Below are positions 51,139-60,978 of a stretch of DNA of 64,000 bases, piece by piece. Source of the DNA: Kosmotoga olearia TBF 19.5.1 (GTDB lineage: Bacteria; Thermotogota; Thermotogae; Petrotogales; Kosmotogaceae). The stretch covers positions 620,001-684,000 of the forward strand of contig NC_012785.1 of NCBI RefSeq assembly GCF_000023325.1. Direction: 5' to 3'. The notes beneath the pieces were generated by a model. The model was not told the DNA's origin and ran no database searches. It saw nothing but the letters and a program-made list of their open reading frames with translations. Position 1 is the stretch's first letter. Each line of letters opens with the position of its first letter. Both the position numbers and the translations under genes were made by a program.

Positions 51139-52926
51139 ATGGATTTAAAAAGTATTGGTGTATGTGTAGGATCAAGCAATATCTCATATTATGACGGAAT
51201 TAAAGGAGAAAATGTTTCTCACCATGGCAATCCCATGGAGATTTTGAAGGAACTGATACCTCGTTTCTTGATAGATGGGAATGTCATTGTCACCGGTAGA
51301 AAAGCAAAAAAGATGGTGAAACTTTCCCAGATACCAGAGGTTGAAGCAACTGAAATTGCGTACAACACACTCCGGGATAAATACGGCGCTGTGGAGGGTA
51401 TTGTTAGCGCCGGTGGAGAGAACTTCATACTCTACAAGCTCAACGAAAAGGGTTCGATAATCGGAATATATACTGGCAGTAAGTGTGCGTCTGGTACGGG
51501 TGAATTCTTTTTGCAACAGTTGAAGAGAATGGATGTATCCCTGGATTTTGCCAATTCCATCGAGATTGATGAATGCTACGAACTTTCATCCAGATGCACT
51601 GTTTTTTGCAAAAGTGATTGCACACATGCTCTCAACAAATGCGTGCCCAAAGAACTGATTTTGAACGGTCTTGGAAAGGTCATGGCAGAAAAAATAATGG
51701 AACTTGTTCATAAAAGTGGTGTGAAGAAAATCATGCTTGTTGGGGGAACTGCAAGAAACAAAGTAATGGTTAAGCATCTCCTAAAGCGAATCGATTTGGT
51801 AATCCCGGATGAAGCTCTCTTTTTCGAAGCCTTTGGTGCGCACGTGTGGGGAAAGAGAAACAGCGCATTTGCTTTCAAAGCTCAAGGCACGATATTCGTG
51901 GAAAGCCCGTCAAGCTTTTCCAGGCATGCACCTTTGAAGAAGTTCCTCAACATGGTGGAATTCAAAAAAATGAACTTTGAAAAAGCGCAAAATGGCAATG
52001 ATTGCATCCTCGGTGTAGATGTAGGTTCAACAACCACCAAAGCTGTTCTGGTCAGATTGAGAGACAACGCAATACTCACCGGTTCATATTTAAGAACCTT
52101 GGGAGACCCAATAAGGGCGGTAAAAAATTGCTACAACGAACTGATAAAGCAACTGAAGGGAATCAATCTCAGAATCATCGGTGTAGGCATCACCGGTTCT
52201 GGGCGTAAGGTAGTGGGTTTGTATTCACAAACTAACGCGGTGTATAACGAAATAACAGCTCATGCCAGAGCTGCGGCTTACTTTGATTCTGAGGTGGACA
52301 CGATATTCGAAATTGGAGGTCAGGACGCCAAATATACTTATCTTGTGAATCGTGTCCCGACAGATTACAGCATGAACAAAGCCTGCTCCGCCGGAACGGG
52401 ATCATTTCTGGAAGAGGCCACCAAAGAATCGCTGGAGGTACATTACCTGGATATAGGAGATCTGGCACTTGAAAGTGAAAACCCTCCCAACTTCAGCGAT
52501 CAATGCGCAGCTTTCATAAGTAGTGATGTTAAAACCGCCATTCACGAAGGTTTATCCAGGGAAGACATATGCGCCGGATTGGTCTATTCCATCTGTATGA
52601 ACTACCTGAACAGGGTGAAAGGTAACAGACCGGTGGGAAAGAAGATCATCATGCAAGGGGGAGTGTGCTACAACCGTGCAGTACCTGCTGCAATGGCTGC
52701 ATTGACTGGCAAAAGAATTGTGATACCACCCCATCCCGGACTGATGGGGGCATACGGCGTCGCATTGATAGTGAAAGAAAACATAAAGCAGGGATTTCTG
52801 AAACCATCGAATTTTGACCTCCGCGAACTTGCAAATAGAGAGGTGCAATACAAAGGAACCTTTATCTGTCCGGGAGGGAAAAAGAGCTATACTGCTCCCC
52901 TGAAGAATTGGACAGGTAAAAAGTAG
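51139..52926 (+). pseudogene. 2-hydroxyacyl-CoA dehydratase activase-like gene, 5' part, split by IS
   Basis: Residues 1-583 belong to a large BadF/BadG/HgdC-type ATPase; after residue 583 the frame runs into an IS element and stops at 52926. Two ASKHA domains are seen: a first with YTGSKCASGTGEFFLQQL, and a second with CILGVDVGSTTTKAVLVR, FEIGGQDAKYTYL and NKACSAGTGSFLEEA, whose cysteines hold the [4Fe-4S] cluster. It continues at 54111. Intact relatives activate 2-hydroxyacyl-CoA dehydratases by ATP-driven electron transfer, though stand-alone large versions have unknown partners. Confidence 0.88.
52884..52887. repeat. Target-site duplication GAGC, left copy
   Basis: GAGC immediately precedes the left IS end and recurs at 54111-54114 after the right end. 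Confidence 0.7.
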
Positions 52927-52958
52927 AGAGATAAAATAAAGGCAAGGGGGTGCAGTTA

Positions 52959-53249
52959 ATGGCAAAGAAACTCTCGACAGAAGAAAAGATGGCAATAATT
53001 CTGGAAGGGCTTCGTCGAGAAAAGAGCGTTTCTCAAATCTGCAGAGAACATGGGATTTCACAAGCTCAGTATTACAAATGGCGCGACAGGTTTCTCGAAG
53101 GTGCCAAAGAAGGCTTGGAAAACGGAAAGAAATCCAGGGTAAAGCAGCTCGAAGAAAAAATCGAAGAACTCCAGAAGGTAATTGGAAAACAGACCATCGT
53201 CATTGAGACCTTAAAAAAAACAGTAGTGCATCCAGGCAACGGGAAATAG
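52959..53249 (+). CDS. IS3 transposase OrfA
   Basis: A 96-residue helix-turn-helix protein (EKMAIILEGLRREKSVSQICREHGISQAQYYKWRDRFLEGA) with a C-terminal leucine-zipper-like helix (VKQLEEKIEELQKVIGKQ). It binds the IS ends. The ATG at 52959 has AAGGGGG 8 nt upstream. The stop overlaps the next start (TAGTG). Confidence 0.92.
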   Translation: MAKKLSTEEKMAIILEGLRREKSVSQICREHGISQAQYYKWRDRFLEGAKEGLENGKKSRVKQLEEKIEELQKVIGKQTIVIETLKKTVVHPGNGK

Positions 53250-54079
53250 TGACATTGCTCCTTAATGAGGGATTTAGCGTTTCAGAAGCTCTGAGGTATT
53301 TGAAAATCAGCCGGAGCACGTATTACTACAAGCCCAGGGAATACAGTCGAAGAACGAATGATGAAGAAATACTCAAAGAAATAGAAGAACTCAAACGAGA
53401 ACACCCTTACTGGGGATATCGTCGAATCTGGGCGATGTTGAGGAAAAAGGGCAACAAGCTCAACCGAAAGAGAGTATACCGGATAATGAAAGAGAATGGA
53501 TTGCTGTTCAAAGTTGAGCACAAAAAAGCTTGTAGAACCATTCAAAAAAAGATAAAGCCAACCAGGCCCAGAGAGGTGCTTGGGATCGACATGACAAAAG
53601 TATTCACAAGAGATGCTGGTTGGGCATATTACATAGCAGTGATAGATTGGTACACAAGAGAAATCCTTGGATCGGAAATAAGTCTCAGGTGTAGGACGGA
53701 AGAATGGTTGAAAGCGTTGGACAGAGCCTTAAATGAGGGGTATCCCGAAGGTGTGCGGGGCGAAGAAGTAATACTGGTGAGCGATAACGGCAGCCAACCG
53801 ACAAGCACGAAGTTTCTGAAAGAATGTGCTGTACTGGGGATAAAACAGATATTCACGAGCTACAACAACCCAAAAGGTAATGCCAACACGGAAAGATATT
53901 TCAGAACATACAAAGAAGAAGTTGCATGGGTACTGGACAATCCGAGTTACGAAGAGCTAATCGAAAAGACCAAAACTTTTGAAACGTTTTACAATGAAGA
54001 ATATCCACACAGTGCACTAGGTTACAAGAGTCCCAAAGAGGTATTCGAAGAATCCGTGAGTCTACACAAAATTGCTTGA
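53249..54079 (+). CDS. IS3 transposase OrfB (DDE integrase fold)
   Basis: A 276-residue DDE transposase. HTH_21-like ELKREHPYWGYRRIWAML comes first; catalytic residues are in LGIDMTKVF (D), LVSDNGSQPTS (D) and NPKGNANTERYFRTYKEE (E). All three appear intact, so the element may be active. The GTG start overlaps the orfA stop by 1 nt, so re-initiation rather than the usual programmed frameshift may express it. Confidence 0.92.
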   Translation: MTLLLNEGFSVSEALRYLKISRSTYYYKPREYSRRTNDEEILKEIEELKREHPYWGYRRIWAMLRKKGNKLNRKRVYRIMKENGLLFKVEHKKACRTIQKKIKPTRPREVLGIDMTKVFTRDAGWAYYIAVIDWYTREILGSEISLRCRTEEWLKALDRALNEGYPEGVRGEEVILVSDNGSQPTSTKFLKECAVLGIKQIFTSYNNPKGNANTERYFRTYKEEVAWVLDNPSYEELIEKTKTFETFYNEEYPHSALGYKSPKEVFEESVSLHKIA

Positions 54080-56532
54080 TTTTTTGTCCAGTTTTTCGGG
54101 GAGCATTACAGAGCTGTGATAGAAAATGCAAGATAAGGATTATCGAGATAAACGGCAAGAGATTTCCCTTTGGCGGAGCCTGCAATCGTTATGAGAACAT
54201 AGTCAGACATGTAGTAACAGATACTGAAGAGTACAACCACGTTAAAAAGAGAGAAGAGATGATCTTCAATATGGAAGGAAACTCCGGAGAGAAGACCATC
54301 GGAATCAGCAGGTCACTGGCTATGACTTCATTATTTCCTCTATTTTATCGTTTCTTCAGGTATCTCGGGTTCAGGATAATAATTCCGGAAGTTTCAGATA
54401 AGAGAGGTTGGGATCTAAAAAACGCGGAGTTCTGCTTCCCTGCGGAGATGGCACACGGTTACATGTATGATCTTCTCACCAGAGATCCGGATTATATATT
54501 CCTCCCAAGAATAAGGGGAGTGAAAGTGGAAAACTCCAGAAATTACAACGTTTTCTGCCCGTTTGTGCAGAGTGAACCGGATTACCTCAAGTCCGCGTTT
54601 CCAGGTCTTGAATCTCGAAATGTTCTGGAAATGAACCTCGACTTTTCAAATGGATACGAAAGCGAAACTGAAAAGTTTGAGGAGATTGCTGAAAAACTTG
54701 GAAGTAAAAGAGAAGAAGGAAAAAATGCCTATTTCAAGGCCTTGAAAGACTTCAAAGAACTGAAAAGAAAGATAAAGAAAACCGGAGAAAATTTCTTAAG
54801 AAATCTGGAAAAGGACGAATTCGGTATTGTGCTTTTTGGAAGGTCTTACAACGCTTTCTCCTCGCATGCCAACATGGGAATCCCTGAAAAGTTTGCATCC
54901 AGAGGGGTATTGATAGTAAATCTCGATGCCTTGCCATACGAAAGCGATGAAGGCTACAGCAACATGTACTGGACCTGGGGAGAAATGATAACAAAAACCG
55001 CGAGATACGTAAAAAAACATCCTAAGCTATTTGGTGTGTATATAACTAACTTCAGCTGTGGGCCCGATTCTTTCATAATCTCGTATTTTAGAGATATCAT
55101 GGGTGATAAACCCTCATTGATTCTTGAACTGGACAGCCACACGGCCGATGCAGGCATAGAAACAAGGATAGAGGCGTTCATCGACGTAGCCAAAAGCTAC
55201 CTCAAAGCTCCTGTGTCAAAAGAAAAGAGGAAGGTCTCCAGACCCATCACAAAGCTGGAAAATGGAGAGCTGAAAGTTATAACCCCAGACGGCAACAAGT
55301 TTCCCATAAGCCATGAAAAGGTCCGACTGGTTTTTCCAACAATGGGGGAATTCAGCACAAAATGCCTAGCTGCCTCGTTCAGTTATCACAACGTTAAAAC
55401 CGACGTGTGTCCCGAACCAGACATCGAAGAGTTCAGGCTGGGGAGAGGTAATTCTCTTTCCAAAGAGTGCCTGCCACTCCAGCTCACTCTCGGTAGTCTT
55501 ATAAAATACCTTAATGGAAACAGCAGTGATGACGAAATTATTCTTTATTTCATGCCGGAAACAATGGGACCATGCCGTTTTGGACAGTATAAGGTTTTCA
55601 TAGACCTCTGGCTGGACAACAACCACGTTGATAACGTCGCATTGTTCAGCCTGAATTCTGAAAACGCTTATGCGGGGTTAGGACTCCAGTTCAAATTACG
55701 TGCCTGGATTGCGGTCATCGTTTCCGATGTTCTGACAGATATTGAAAATACGGTGAAAGTCCTGGCAAAAGATAAACATGAAGCAAAAGTATTGCTGAAA
55801 AGAGTAAAAGAAAAAATACTGGACAGTTTTGCTAATGATTCCCTGTATACTTTTTTCAGAAAACTCAAAAGAGCGGCTAATCTTATCGCATCCATAGAAA
55901 AGAGCAGGAATTACACCGAAACACCAAAGGTACTGATAACAGGTGAAATATATGCTAGAAGGGATGAGTTTTCCCGAAAAAGATTGGAAGATGTATTTGC
56001 TGAAAACGGAATAATAACCCACATATCACCGGTGCATGAGTGGATATACTACACGGATTATCTGTTTCTGAAAAAGCAGACTTCGCCAAACTCAACCCAT
56101 ATTGACAGGCTGATGAAGAGAATGGAAATTCTCTTCAAAAGGGATATAGAAATGAAGGTGAAGAAAATTTTCAAAAAAACAGGATTCTATGAAGTGTGCA
56201 TGATGGATGTAGAAAAAACAATTGGAGCTGCAAGAGAACACCTTCATCCCGAATTAACAGGTGAGACGATTCTCACGGTGGGAACAGCTCTTTCCGAAAT
56301 TGGTGAAAAATACGATGGTATAGTTTCAATAGGTCCCTTTGGATGTATGCCAAGTCGAATCGCTGAAGCTATCATCAAAAAAGGGATTTTGAAAAAGACA
56401 TTCGAGGATCCCGGAAATGCTCCAATAATCTACATAGAATCTGACGGCAATCCTTTTCCCCCAATCATAGAGAGCAAAATCGAAGCTTTCATAGTTCAGG
56501 TAAAAAGGTTCAAGGGTTACAATTTATCATAA
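54076..56532 (+). pseudogene. 2-hydroxyacyl-CoA dehydratase activase-like gene, 3' part (DUF2229)
   Basis: An 818-residue frame whose first 12 residues come from the IS; from Ser13 (54112) it is the displaced continuation: SCDRKCKIRIIEINGK…GGACNRYENI, then a DUF2229 domain (SLAMTSLFPLFYRFFRYLGFRIIIPE, FCFPAEMAHGYMYDLL, YNVFCPFVQSEPDYL) and HgdB-like segments (PTMGEFSTKCLAASF, CLPLQLTLGSLIKYL, YFMPETMGPCRFGQY). The joined product would be about 1388 residues. It may be expressed from the ATG at 54076 overlapping orfB (ATGA), so the fragment might still be made. Confidence 0.88.
54111..54114. repeat. Target-site duplication GAGC, right copy
   Basis: GAGC directly follows the right IS end TTACA and matches 52884-52887. 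Confidence 0.7.
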
Positions 56533-56600
56533 AATGATTTTATTAAGAAACTCTTCGAGTGAGAGTTTCCATAAAGATGAAATTGCCACTACTAAAAAAA

Positions 56601-56633
56601 GCCCTGCATCCATTTTCCAATAGGATGCATGGC
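56601..56633 (-). terminator. Terminator, mainly for leftward exported-protein gene
   Basis: GCCCTGCATCC / GGATGCATGGC stem with an 11-nt loop. On the minus strand it ends in a run of seven T residues, 20 nt after the stop at 56654. Confidence 0.75.
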
Positions 56634-56653
56634 TTTACTGTTCGGATTTAAAG

Positions 56654-57286
56654 TTATCTCCAGCAGTATCCAGGGCCAAAGTTGTTCTGGACATCCATGT
56701 TCGTTCTGAAACCACCACGAGGGGCTTCCTTTCCAAAAGAACCTCTTGCTCTGCCAAAGCTTCTGCTCTGTACGTTCATCTGTGCTGCTCTTCCCATAGG
56801 TGCGTTGCCTGCCATTCTACCCTGTGCCCAGTTAATGAATCCATCTTCGTCTCTAAGAACTACTTTGTTCCCATCTACGTCTATGGCGTTCACTACGACA
56901 TAGCTTCCGGAATCAGTTGTTACCAGGTTTCCATCGATGCTGACTGTTGCTCCTACCTTGAGTTCGATACCGTCGTACAACCAGACGGGGCCGGTGTGAA
57001 CTTCATAAGTGCTTCCATCTTCGGTTTCAACGATGATCTTCATGGTTGAGTCGAATGTGATGTCAACGATAGTTCCTTCGATAGCAATCTCTTCACCGTC
57101 TAAACAGGTTCCGTCGCAGTACTGGTGTAGAGGCTGGAAATCATCCTGTGTAGTCCTGTACGCGTAACCTGCTCCGGGAACATTAGATGCCTGATCCGTT
57201 TGACTCCATCTGCCACCAAACGCAAAGATACTTGCACTTACGATAAGAACCGCTACCAACGTTGTGATAAGAATACCTTTTTTCAT
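56654..57286 (-). CDS. Exported OB-fold-like small protein, unknown function
   Basis: A 210-residue protein with signal peptide (MKKGILITTLVAVLIVSASIFAFG). The mature part has a beta-barrel-like section (EEIAIEGTIVDITFDSTMKIIVETEDGSTYEVHTGP…GATVSIDG) resembling DUF5666/OB-type domains, and a Gly/Arg/Asn-rich disordered tail ending GPGYCWR. The ATG at 57286 follows GGAGGTGAAAG. Four TCTAAG-type boxes at 11-nt steps lie upstream. Role unknown; envelope or metal binding are guesses. Confidence 0.75.
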   Translation of the reverse strand: MKKGILITTLVAVLIVSASIFAFGGRWSQTDQASNVPGAGYAYRTTQDDFQPLHQYCDGTCLDGEEIAIEGTIVDITFDSTMKIIVETEDGSTYEVHTGPVWLYDGIELKVGATVSIDGNLVTTDSGSYVVVNAIDVDGNKVVLRDEDGFINWAQGRMAGNAPMGRAAQMNVQSRSFGRARGSFGKEAPRGGFRTNMDVQNNFGPGYCWR

Positions 57287-57346
57287 ACCTTTCACCTCCA
57301 AATTTTTTGGGATTACCAAGCTTCGTCTCTATGATAGGAGGTGAAA

Positions 57347-57385
57347 CTTAAAGCATTCTTAGACAGTACTTAGAGTTCGCTTAGA
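57347..57385 (-). promoter_or_regulatory. Four 11-nt-spaced TCTAAG boxes
   Basis: On the minus strand TCTAAG occurs three times and TTTAAG once. The plus-strand start positions are 57380, 57369, 57358 and 57347, exactly 11 nt apart. They stand just before the exported-protein gene, matching the set at 34066-34105. Direct repeats at this spacing are typical of OmpR/PhoB-family sites. Confidence 0.65.
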
Positions 57386-57418
57386 GTTTTTTTGATCGGT
57401 GAATCCACACAAACAAAA

Positions 57419-57438
57419 ACGGGAGCACGAGCTCCCGT
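57419..57438. terminator. Terminator of HIT gene
   Basis: ACGGGAGC-ACGA-GCTCCCGT perfect 8-bp stem, flanked by A- and T-rich sequence, 57 nt beyond the HIT stop. Confidence 0.75.
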
Positions 57439-57495
57439 CTTCTTGTTGAATACTATACAAAATATAAATTCGCTTTTACCCTTTCAATTCAAACG

Positions 57496-57891
57496 CTATT
57501 CGTTCGGAGTATCATCATATATTCTTCTGGCAGAAATAACACCTCTAACTCCACCTGTTGGATCTTCAATATCACCTTTGTATCTTGGTATCACATGGAT
57601 ATGAACGTGCATTACAGTTTGGCCAGCAGGCTTTCCAACGTTTACACCAATATTATATCCATCAGGCTTAAACTTCCTGTCCAGAAATTCTTTTACTTCA
57701 TCTATTAACCTCACCATTGCAATCTTTTCTTCCATTGTTGCTTCAAAATAATTGCTGAAATGCCTGAATGGGATCACAAGAACGTGCCCAGTGCTAACAG
57801 GGTATTTGTCAAACCTCGCATAACAGAGATCGTTTTTTAAGATAATTTCACTATTATCCGGGTTACAAAAAGGACATTTTATATGCTTCAC
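57496..57891 (-). CDS. HIT-family nucleotide hydrolase
   Basis: A 131-residue HIT protein. The zinc-binding CPFC at the N-terminus (KCPFCNPDN) and the catalytic HVHIHVIPR triad are intact, with GQTVMH before it. It likely hydrolyses dinucleoside polyphosphates or nucleoside phosphoramidates. Cytoplasmic; the neighbour 31 nt upstream is a cupin, possibly in one operon. Confidence 0.92.
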   Translation of the reverse strand: MKHIKCPFCNPDNSEIILKNDLCYARFDKYPVSTGHVLVIPFRHFSNYFEATMEEKIAMVRLIDEVKEFLDRKFKPDGYNIGVNVGKPAGQTVMHVHIHVIPRYKGDIEDPTGGVRGVISARRIYDDTPNE

Positions 57892-57921
57892 ACTACCCTC
57901 CGGTTATAGTTACACTCATTT

Positions 57922-58245
57922 TCAAGATTGAGGACGCGGTGCTTTAAGAACCAGTACCATTAAAGGTTCATCGCCAGTGTTCTTAATGCCGTGAGGCACA
58001 TTCTTTGGGCCTTCAATCAGTTCATATTTTTCAAGTTCCAGACTTTCATCACCTACCGTAAAAACTCCCTTTCCTTCAAGAACCAGCATAAAAACATCCA
58101 CAGGAGTAACATGTGCCGGCAGCTCAAACCCAGGTTGGATTGTTATTACGTTAGCCAGAGCGGATTCTTTGTCATATATCTTTCTTGCTTCGATTCCCTC
58201 TTTTTTGAAAATCGAAGGCAGTTTCATTATCTGTACCTTTTTCAT
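57922..58245 (-). CDS. Cupin-domain protein
   Basis: A 107-residue single cupin. Motif 1 is PGFELPAHVTPVDVFMLVLEGKG and motif 2 GPKNVPHGIKNTGDEP; metal-ligand His and Glu positions are largely present. Single cupins in anaerobes may be sensors or epimerase-like. The ATG at 58245 follows AGGAGG; longer starts are unsupported. Confidence 0.82.
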   Translation of the reverse strand: MKKVQIMKLPSIFKKEGIEARKIYDKESALANVITIQPGFELPAHVTPVDVFMLVLEGKGVFTVGDESLELEKYELIEGPKNVPHGIKNTGDEPLMVLVLKAPRPQS

Positions 58246-58352
58246 AATTACGGACCTCCTTTTCGGAATACAGTAGTAGCATACAACTCCATCGTACCGT
58301 AGCAATCCTGTGAATTCAGTAACATATGTTACCTGATTCACTCCAGATTAAT

Positions 58353-59003
58353 TCAGAGATCCGCAACGATTATCCCAACCAGCGGGTGCAACTTTATCAG
58401 ATTCATTTTTTTCGCATGTTCTTCGAACATCTTCTTCAAACTGTAAGCATTTGCCGGAAAATCGGTATCACCTTCGTCGTAATATACTTCATCCCAGATT
58501 TCTTTGTATTTGCCGGGATCTTCAAACCACATTATGTCTGCGATTACTATTCTGGTTGGCCTTTTTGTGAATTTCATCATGGTTTCAATTGCCTTTTTCT
58601 TTAGATCATCTGTTAGATGGTGCATTGCGTACACGCTGACAACCTTGTTTATTCCAAACTCTTTCAAATCAACCTCTTCATAGGGATTCTCAAAAGAACC
58701 GCGGTAAAAAGCCACGTTGGTTATATTTCTCTTTTCTGCCTCCTCTCGGGCATCTTTGAGCAAATTCGAGCTTATGTCTATCCCTATAACCTCTTTGCAA
58801 AACGGAGCAGCATATAGAGCCCAGCGTCCTCTGCCCGTGCCAATATCCAGCAAAACATCATCTTTGCTTAATTCGAGAAGTTCAACAGCCTTTTTCCCGA
58901 TCCTGCAAATGATATCATCACACTCCGCGCTCCTTTTTGCAATTGGCGAAGCCTCACTGATAGAATCAAACGTCCTCTCAACCTTTTTGCGTTCGTACTT
59001 CAA
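58353..59003 (-). CDS. Class I SAM-dependent methyltransferase
   Basis: A 216-residue Rossmann-fold methyltransferase. Motif I is VLLDIGTGRGRWALYAAPF, motif II VIGIDISSNLL, followed by VSVYAMHHLTDDLKK. The C-terminal part has acidic and lysine-rich stretches. Substrate not predictable. It stands alone; GGAGG precedes the ATG and an operator-like region for the opposite gene lies behind it. Confidence 0.88.
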   Translation of the reverse strand: MKYERKKVERTFDSISEASPIAKRSAECDDIICRIGKKAVELLELSKDDVLLDIGTGRGRWALYAAPFCKEVIGIDISSNLLKDAREEAEKRNITNVAFYRGSFENPYEEVDLKEFGINKVVSVYAMHHLTDDLKKKAIETMMKFTKRPTRIVIADIMWFEDPGKYKEIWDEVYYDEGDTDFPANAYSLKKMFEEHAKKMNLIKLHPLVGIIVADL

Positions 59004-59119
59004 AGAAAAACCTCCCTATCTGGTTTATTACCAAAACGATTATACAGGGACAAACCGTTCAAAAGAAAAAACGAAAATAAACATTACTCGAATTTGATAG
59101 CACCATTTCCTATGATGTA

Positions 59120-59160
59120 TTAGTATATGATATACTAAGGTTTAGTATATAGTATACTAA
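59120..59160. promoter_or_regulatory. Paired palindromic operators of the NTase/HTH module
   Basis: TTAGTATATGATATACTAA (59120-59138) and TTAGTATATAGTATACTAA (59142-59160) are 19-nt palindromes with starts 22 nt apart (two helical turns), just before the ribosome-binding site of 59176. The pair recurs at 61857-61897. Confidence 0.8.
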
Positions 59161-59175
59161 CATATGAGGTGAATC

Positions 59176-59757
59176 ATGGACTATCTGGATATTGAAAAAA
59201 TTTTGAAAGCATTGAGTTCACAACTAAAAAGAATTGGCAAAAGAATAGAGATCATCGTCTGCGGTGGTTCAGCCCTTTCCATTATAGGACTGGTGAAAAG
59301 GGTTACGAAGGATATAGATGTTCTGGCAATTGTTGAAAAAACCAATGGTCATTTCAAGATAGTTAGAGCAGATTTTCCTGTCTGGCTTAAAAAAGCAATC
59401 GAAAAAGTTGCTAGAGATTTCGATCTTCCACCAAACTGGATGAATCCTGGTCCAACTTCAATGGTTGATCTTGGTTTACCTGAGGGGTTGGAGAATCGAC
59501 TTATAGAAAAGAATTACGGGAATAATCTGACAGTATATTATATTTCAAGATTCGATCAGATACACTTCAAACTCTACGCTTCGGTGGATAGAGGTGGTTA
59601 CCATATAGATGATCTCTTGAAGTTGAATCCAACAGATGAAGAAATAGAAGCCGCGGCTCGATGGAGCATGACTCATGATGTATCTGAAGGATACAGAATG
59701 GTTCTAAAAGATCTGTTGAAGAGGTTAGGTTATGATGTTGTCGCCGAAAGAATTTAA
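59176..59757 (+). CDS. DUF6036-like nucleotidyltransferase, putative toxin
   Basis: A 193-residue protein of the NTase fold: IEIIVCGGSALSIIGLVKRVTKDIDVLAIV carries the GGSAL and DxD-type metal-binding DID motif. NTases of this kind occur in toxin-antitoxin-like pairs and modify RNA or tRNA ends or transfer nucleotides to proteins. Here it overlaps the HTH gene by 26 nt and sits behind two palindromic operators. GAGGTGAATC precedes the ATG. A relic of this gene lies at 61857-62010. Confidence 0.75.
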   Translation: MDYLDIEKILKALSSQLKRIGKRIEIIVCGGSALSIIGLVKRVTKDIDVLAIVEKTNGHFKIVRADFPVWLKKAIEKVARDFDLPPNWMNPGPTSMVDLGLPEGLENRLIEKNYGNNLTVYYISRFDQIHFKLYASVDRGGYHIDDLLKLNPTDEEIEAAARWSMTHDVSEGYRMVLKDLLKRLGYDVVAERI

Positions 59758-60592
59758 AAAACATTTGATTGAAACTGCAATATCAATATTATGGGATCAG
59801 TGGGAGAAATTAGGAGCCTGGATTGGTCCGGGGGAAAGGTTCAAATTCTATTCTGATCCTGAAGCTGCCGTGGTTTTTTCAGGGTATTTCTCAAGATATG
59901 AAAAACGGCTTCAGAAAATCTCAGAAGAATGGATTTCTGCAAATAAAGAACATCTAAATACGGTGCGTCTGAAACGAATGTCAAAGGAGCTTTCCAATGA
60001 ATATGGGATCACTGTTCCAACAAAATTGAAAATAGAAGTTACGGGCAAATCTAAGTTTTCTAAGTTTATAAGAGAGCTGGACGTCCTTTTACCTGAAAAC
60101 CTGTTACCAAGATTAAGGCTTCTCTTCGGTTGCTCAACCAAAGCAGAAGTTATTTTTCACTTACTTACTGCAGGAAATTCCAATTCAAATCAGATCGCGA
60201 AAGAAAGGTTTTTGAACCAGAAGGCCGTCTTTATAGAGCTAAACAAACTTGCTAGAGCAGGATTGCTCATCGAAAAAACGGTAGGTAGAGAACGAATATT
60301 TAGTATTTCTCCGAATTTCGTTAGTGTGTTGCCCAAGCCTATATCTTCCAATTCAGTGTCCTGGGTGCTTCTTTCAGCTGCCTTCATGGTTGAAAGATGT
60401 TTGAGTGACGATTATCTGGACGACGAATACCTTATCTTTTCTACTTTCAATGATTTCAGAAAGACTCTTGCTTCTATGCTCAATAAAGCAATGGAGTGTA
60501 ACGTTTCGTTAAAGCAAGAAAGTGCTCAAGGGTTTTATTCGAGTGTTGTTGATTACTGGATCTGCCTTACGAAGAAAGCAACTGGAAGATAG
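59732..60592 (+). CDS. Winged-helix partner protein, putative antitoxin
   Basis: A 286-residue protein with a helical N-terminus and a central winged helix (AEVIFHLLTAGNSNSNQIAKERFLNQKAVFIELNKLARAGLLIEKTVGRERIFSIS), then a helical C-terminus. The ATG at 59732 overlaps the NTase gene and GAGG lies 7 nt upstream. The operon layout suggests it represses the shared promoter, as antitoxins do, and neutralises the NTase. Function is inferred from context. Confidence 0.7.
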   Translation: MMLSPKEFKKHLIETAISILWDQWEKLGAWIGPGERFKFYSDPEAAVVFSGYFSRYEKRLQKISEEWISANKEHLNTVRLKRMSKELSNEYGITVPTKLKIEVTGKSKFSKFIRELDVLLPENLLPRLRLLFGCSTKAEVIFHLLTAGNSNSNQIAKERFLNQKAVFIELNKLARAGLLIEKTVGRERIFSISPNFVSVLPKPISSNSVSWVLLSAAFMVERCLSDDYLDDEYLIFSTFNDFRKTLASMLNKAMECNVSLKQESAQGFYSSVVDYWICLTKKATGR

Positions 60593-60978
60593 GAAAATTC
60601 TATGCATGCGGGAAACAATTATAAAGGCACAGCATGCTGTGCCCTACGTAAAATAAAACGGAATTTTCAAAAGGTTGCGGTAGGTTCAATACCTGTAATT
60701 GTGCGATCTTTCAAAGCAACCGTTTCCAGATGATGCAACCGAAACAACCTCAACGATTTTAAATGGCAAAGGGGTTATAATGATTCCAAAATTTTCATGT
60801 TAGGTTTGCTGTGATAATTCAAGCATCAGAAACCTTTCAAGAGAGCTTTTAAAGAAAAGATGAAAGTTCTAAAGATTGACAGTAAACAATAACTGGAAAC
60901 CCTAATTATTATGTATGTGCTTTAAAGCTCCAACTCTGATGCTACAATATAATCCACAAAACATGCTGGAGGTGAATC
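60593..60978. other. Intergenic region with palindromic repeat
   Basis: No gene. A GGCACAGCATGCTGTGCC palindrome (60626-60643) followed by CTACG belongs to a family repeated at 62022 and 62078. A TACAAT element at 60943-60948 may be the -10 of the phosphorylase gene. Confidence 0.6.

Larger units (their letters stand above)
52888..54110 (+). mobile_element. IS3-family insertion sequence (1223 bp)
   Basis: An apparently complete element with orfA and orfB. The inverted ends read TATACTGCTCCCC (left) and TGTAATGCTCCCC (right, complement), with a second matching block TTGGACA / CTGGACA; GAGC is duplicated on both sides. The left end has TA where IS3 elements normally start TG. A 4-bp duplication fits the IS407-like subgroup. 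Insertion splits the dehydratase activase-like gene. Confidence 0.88.
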
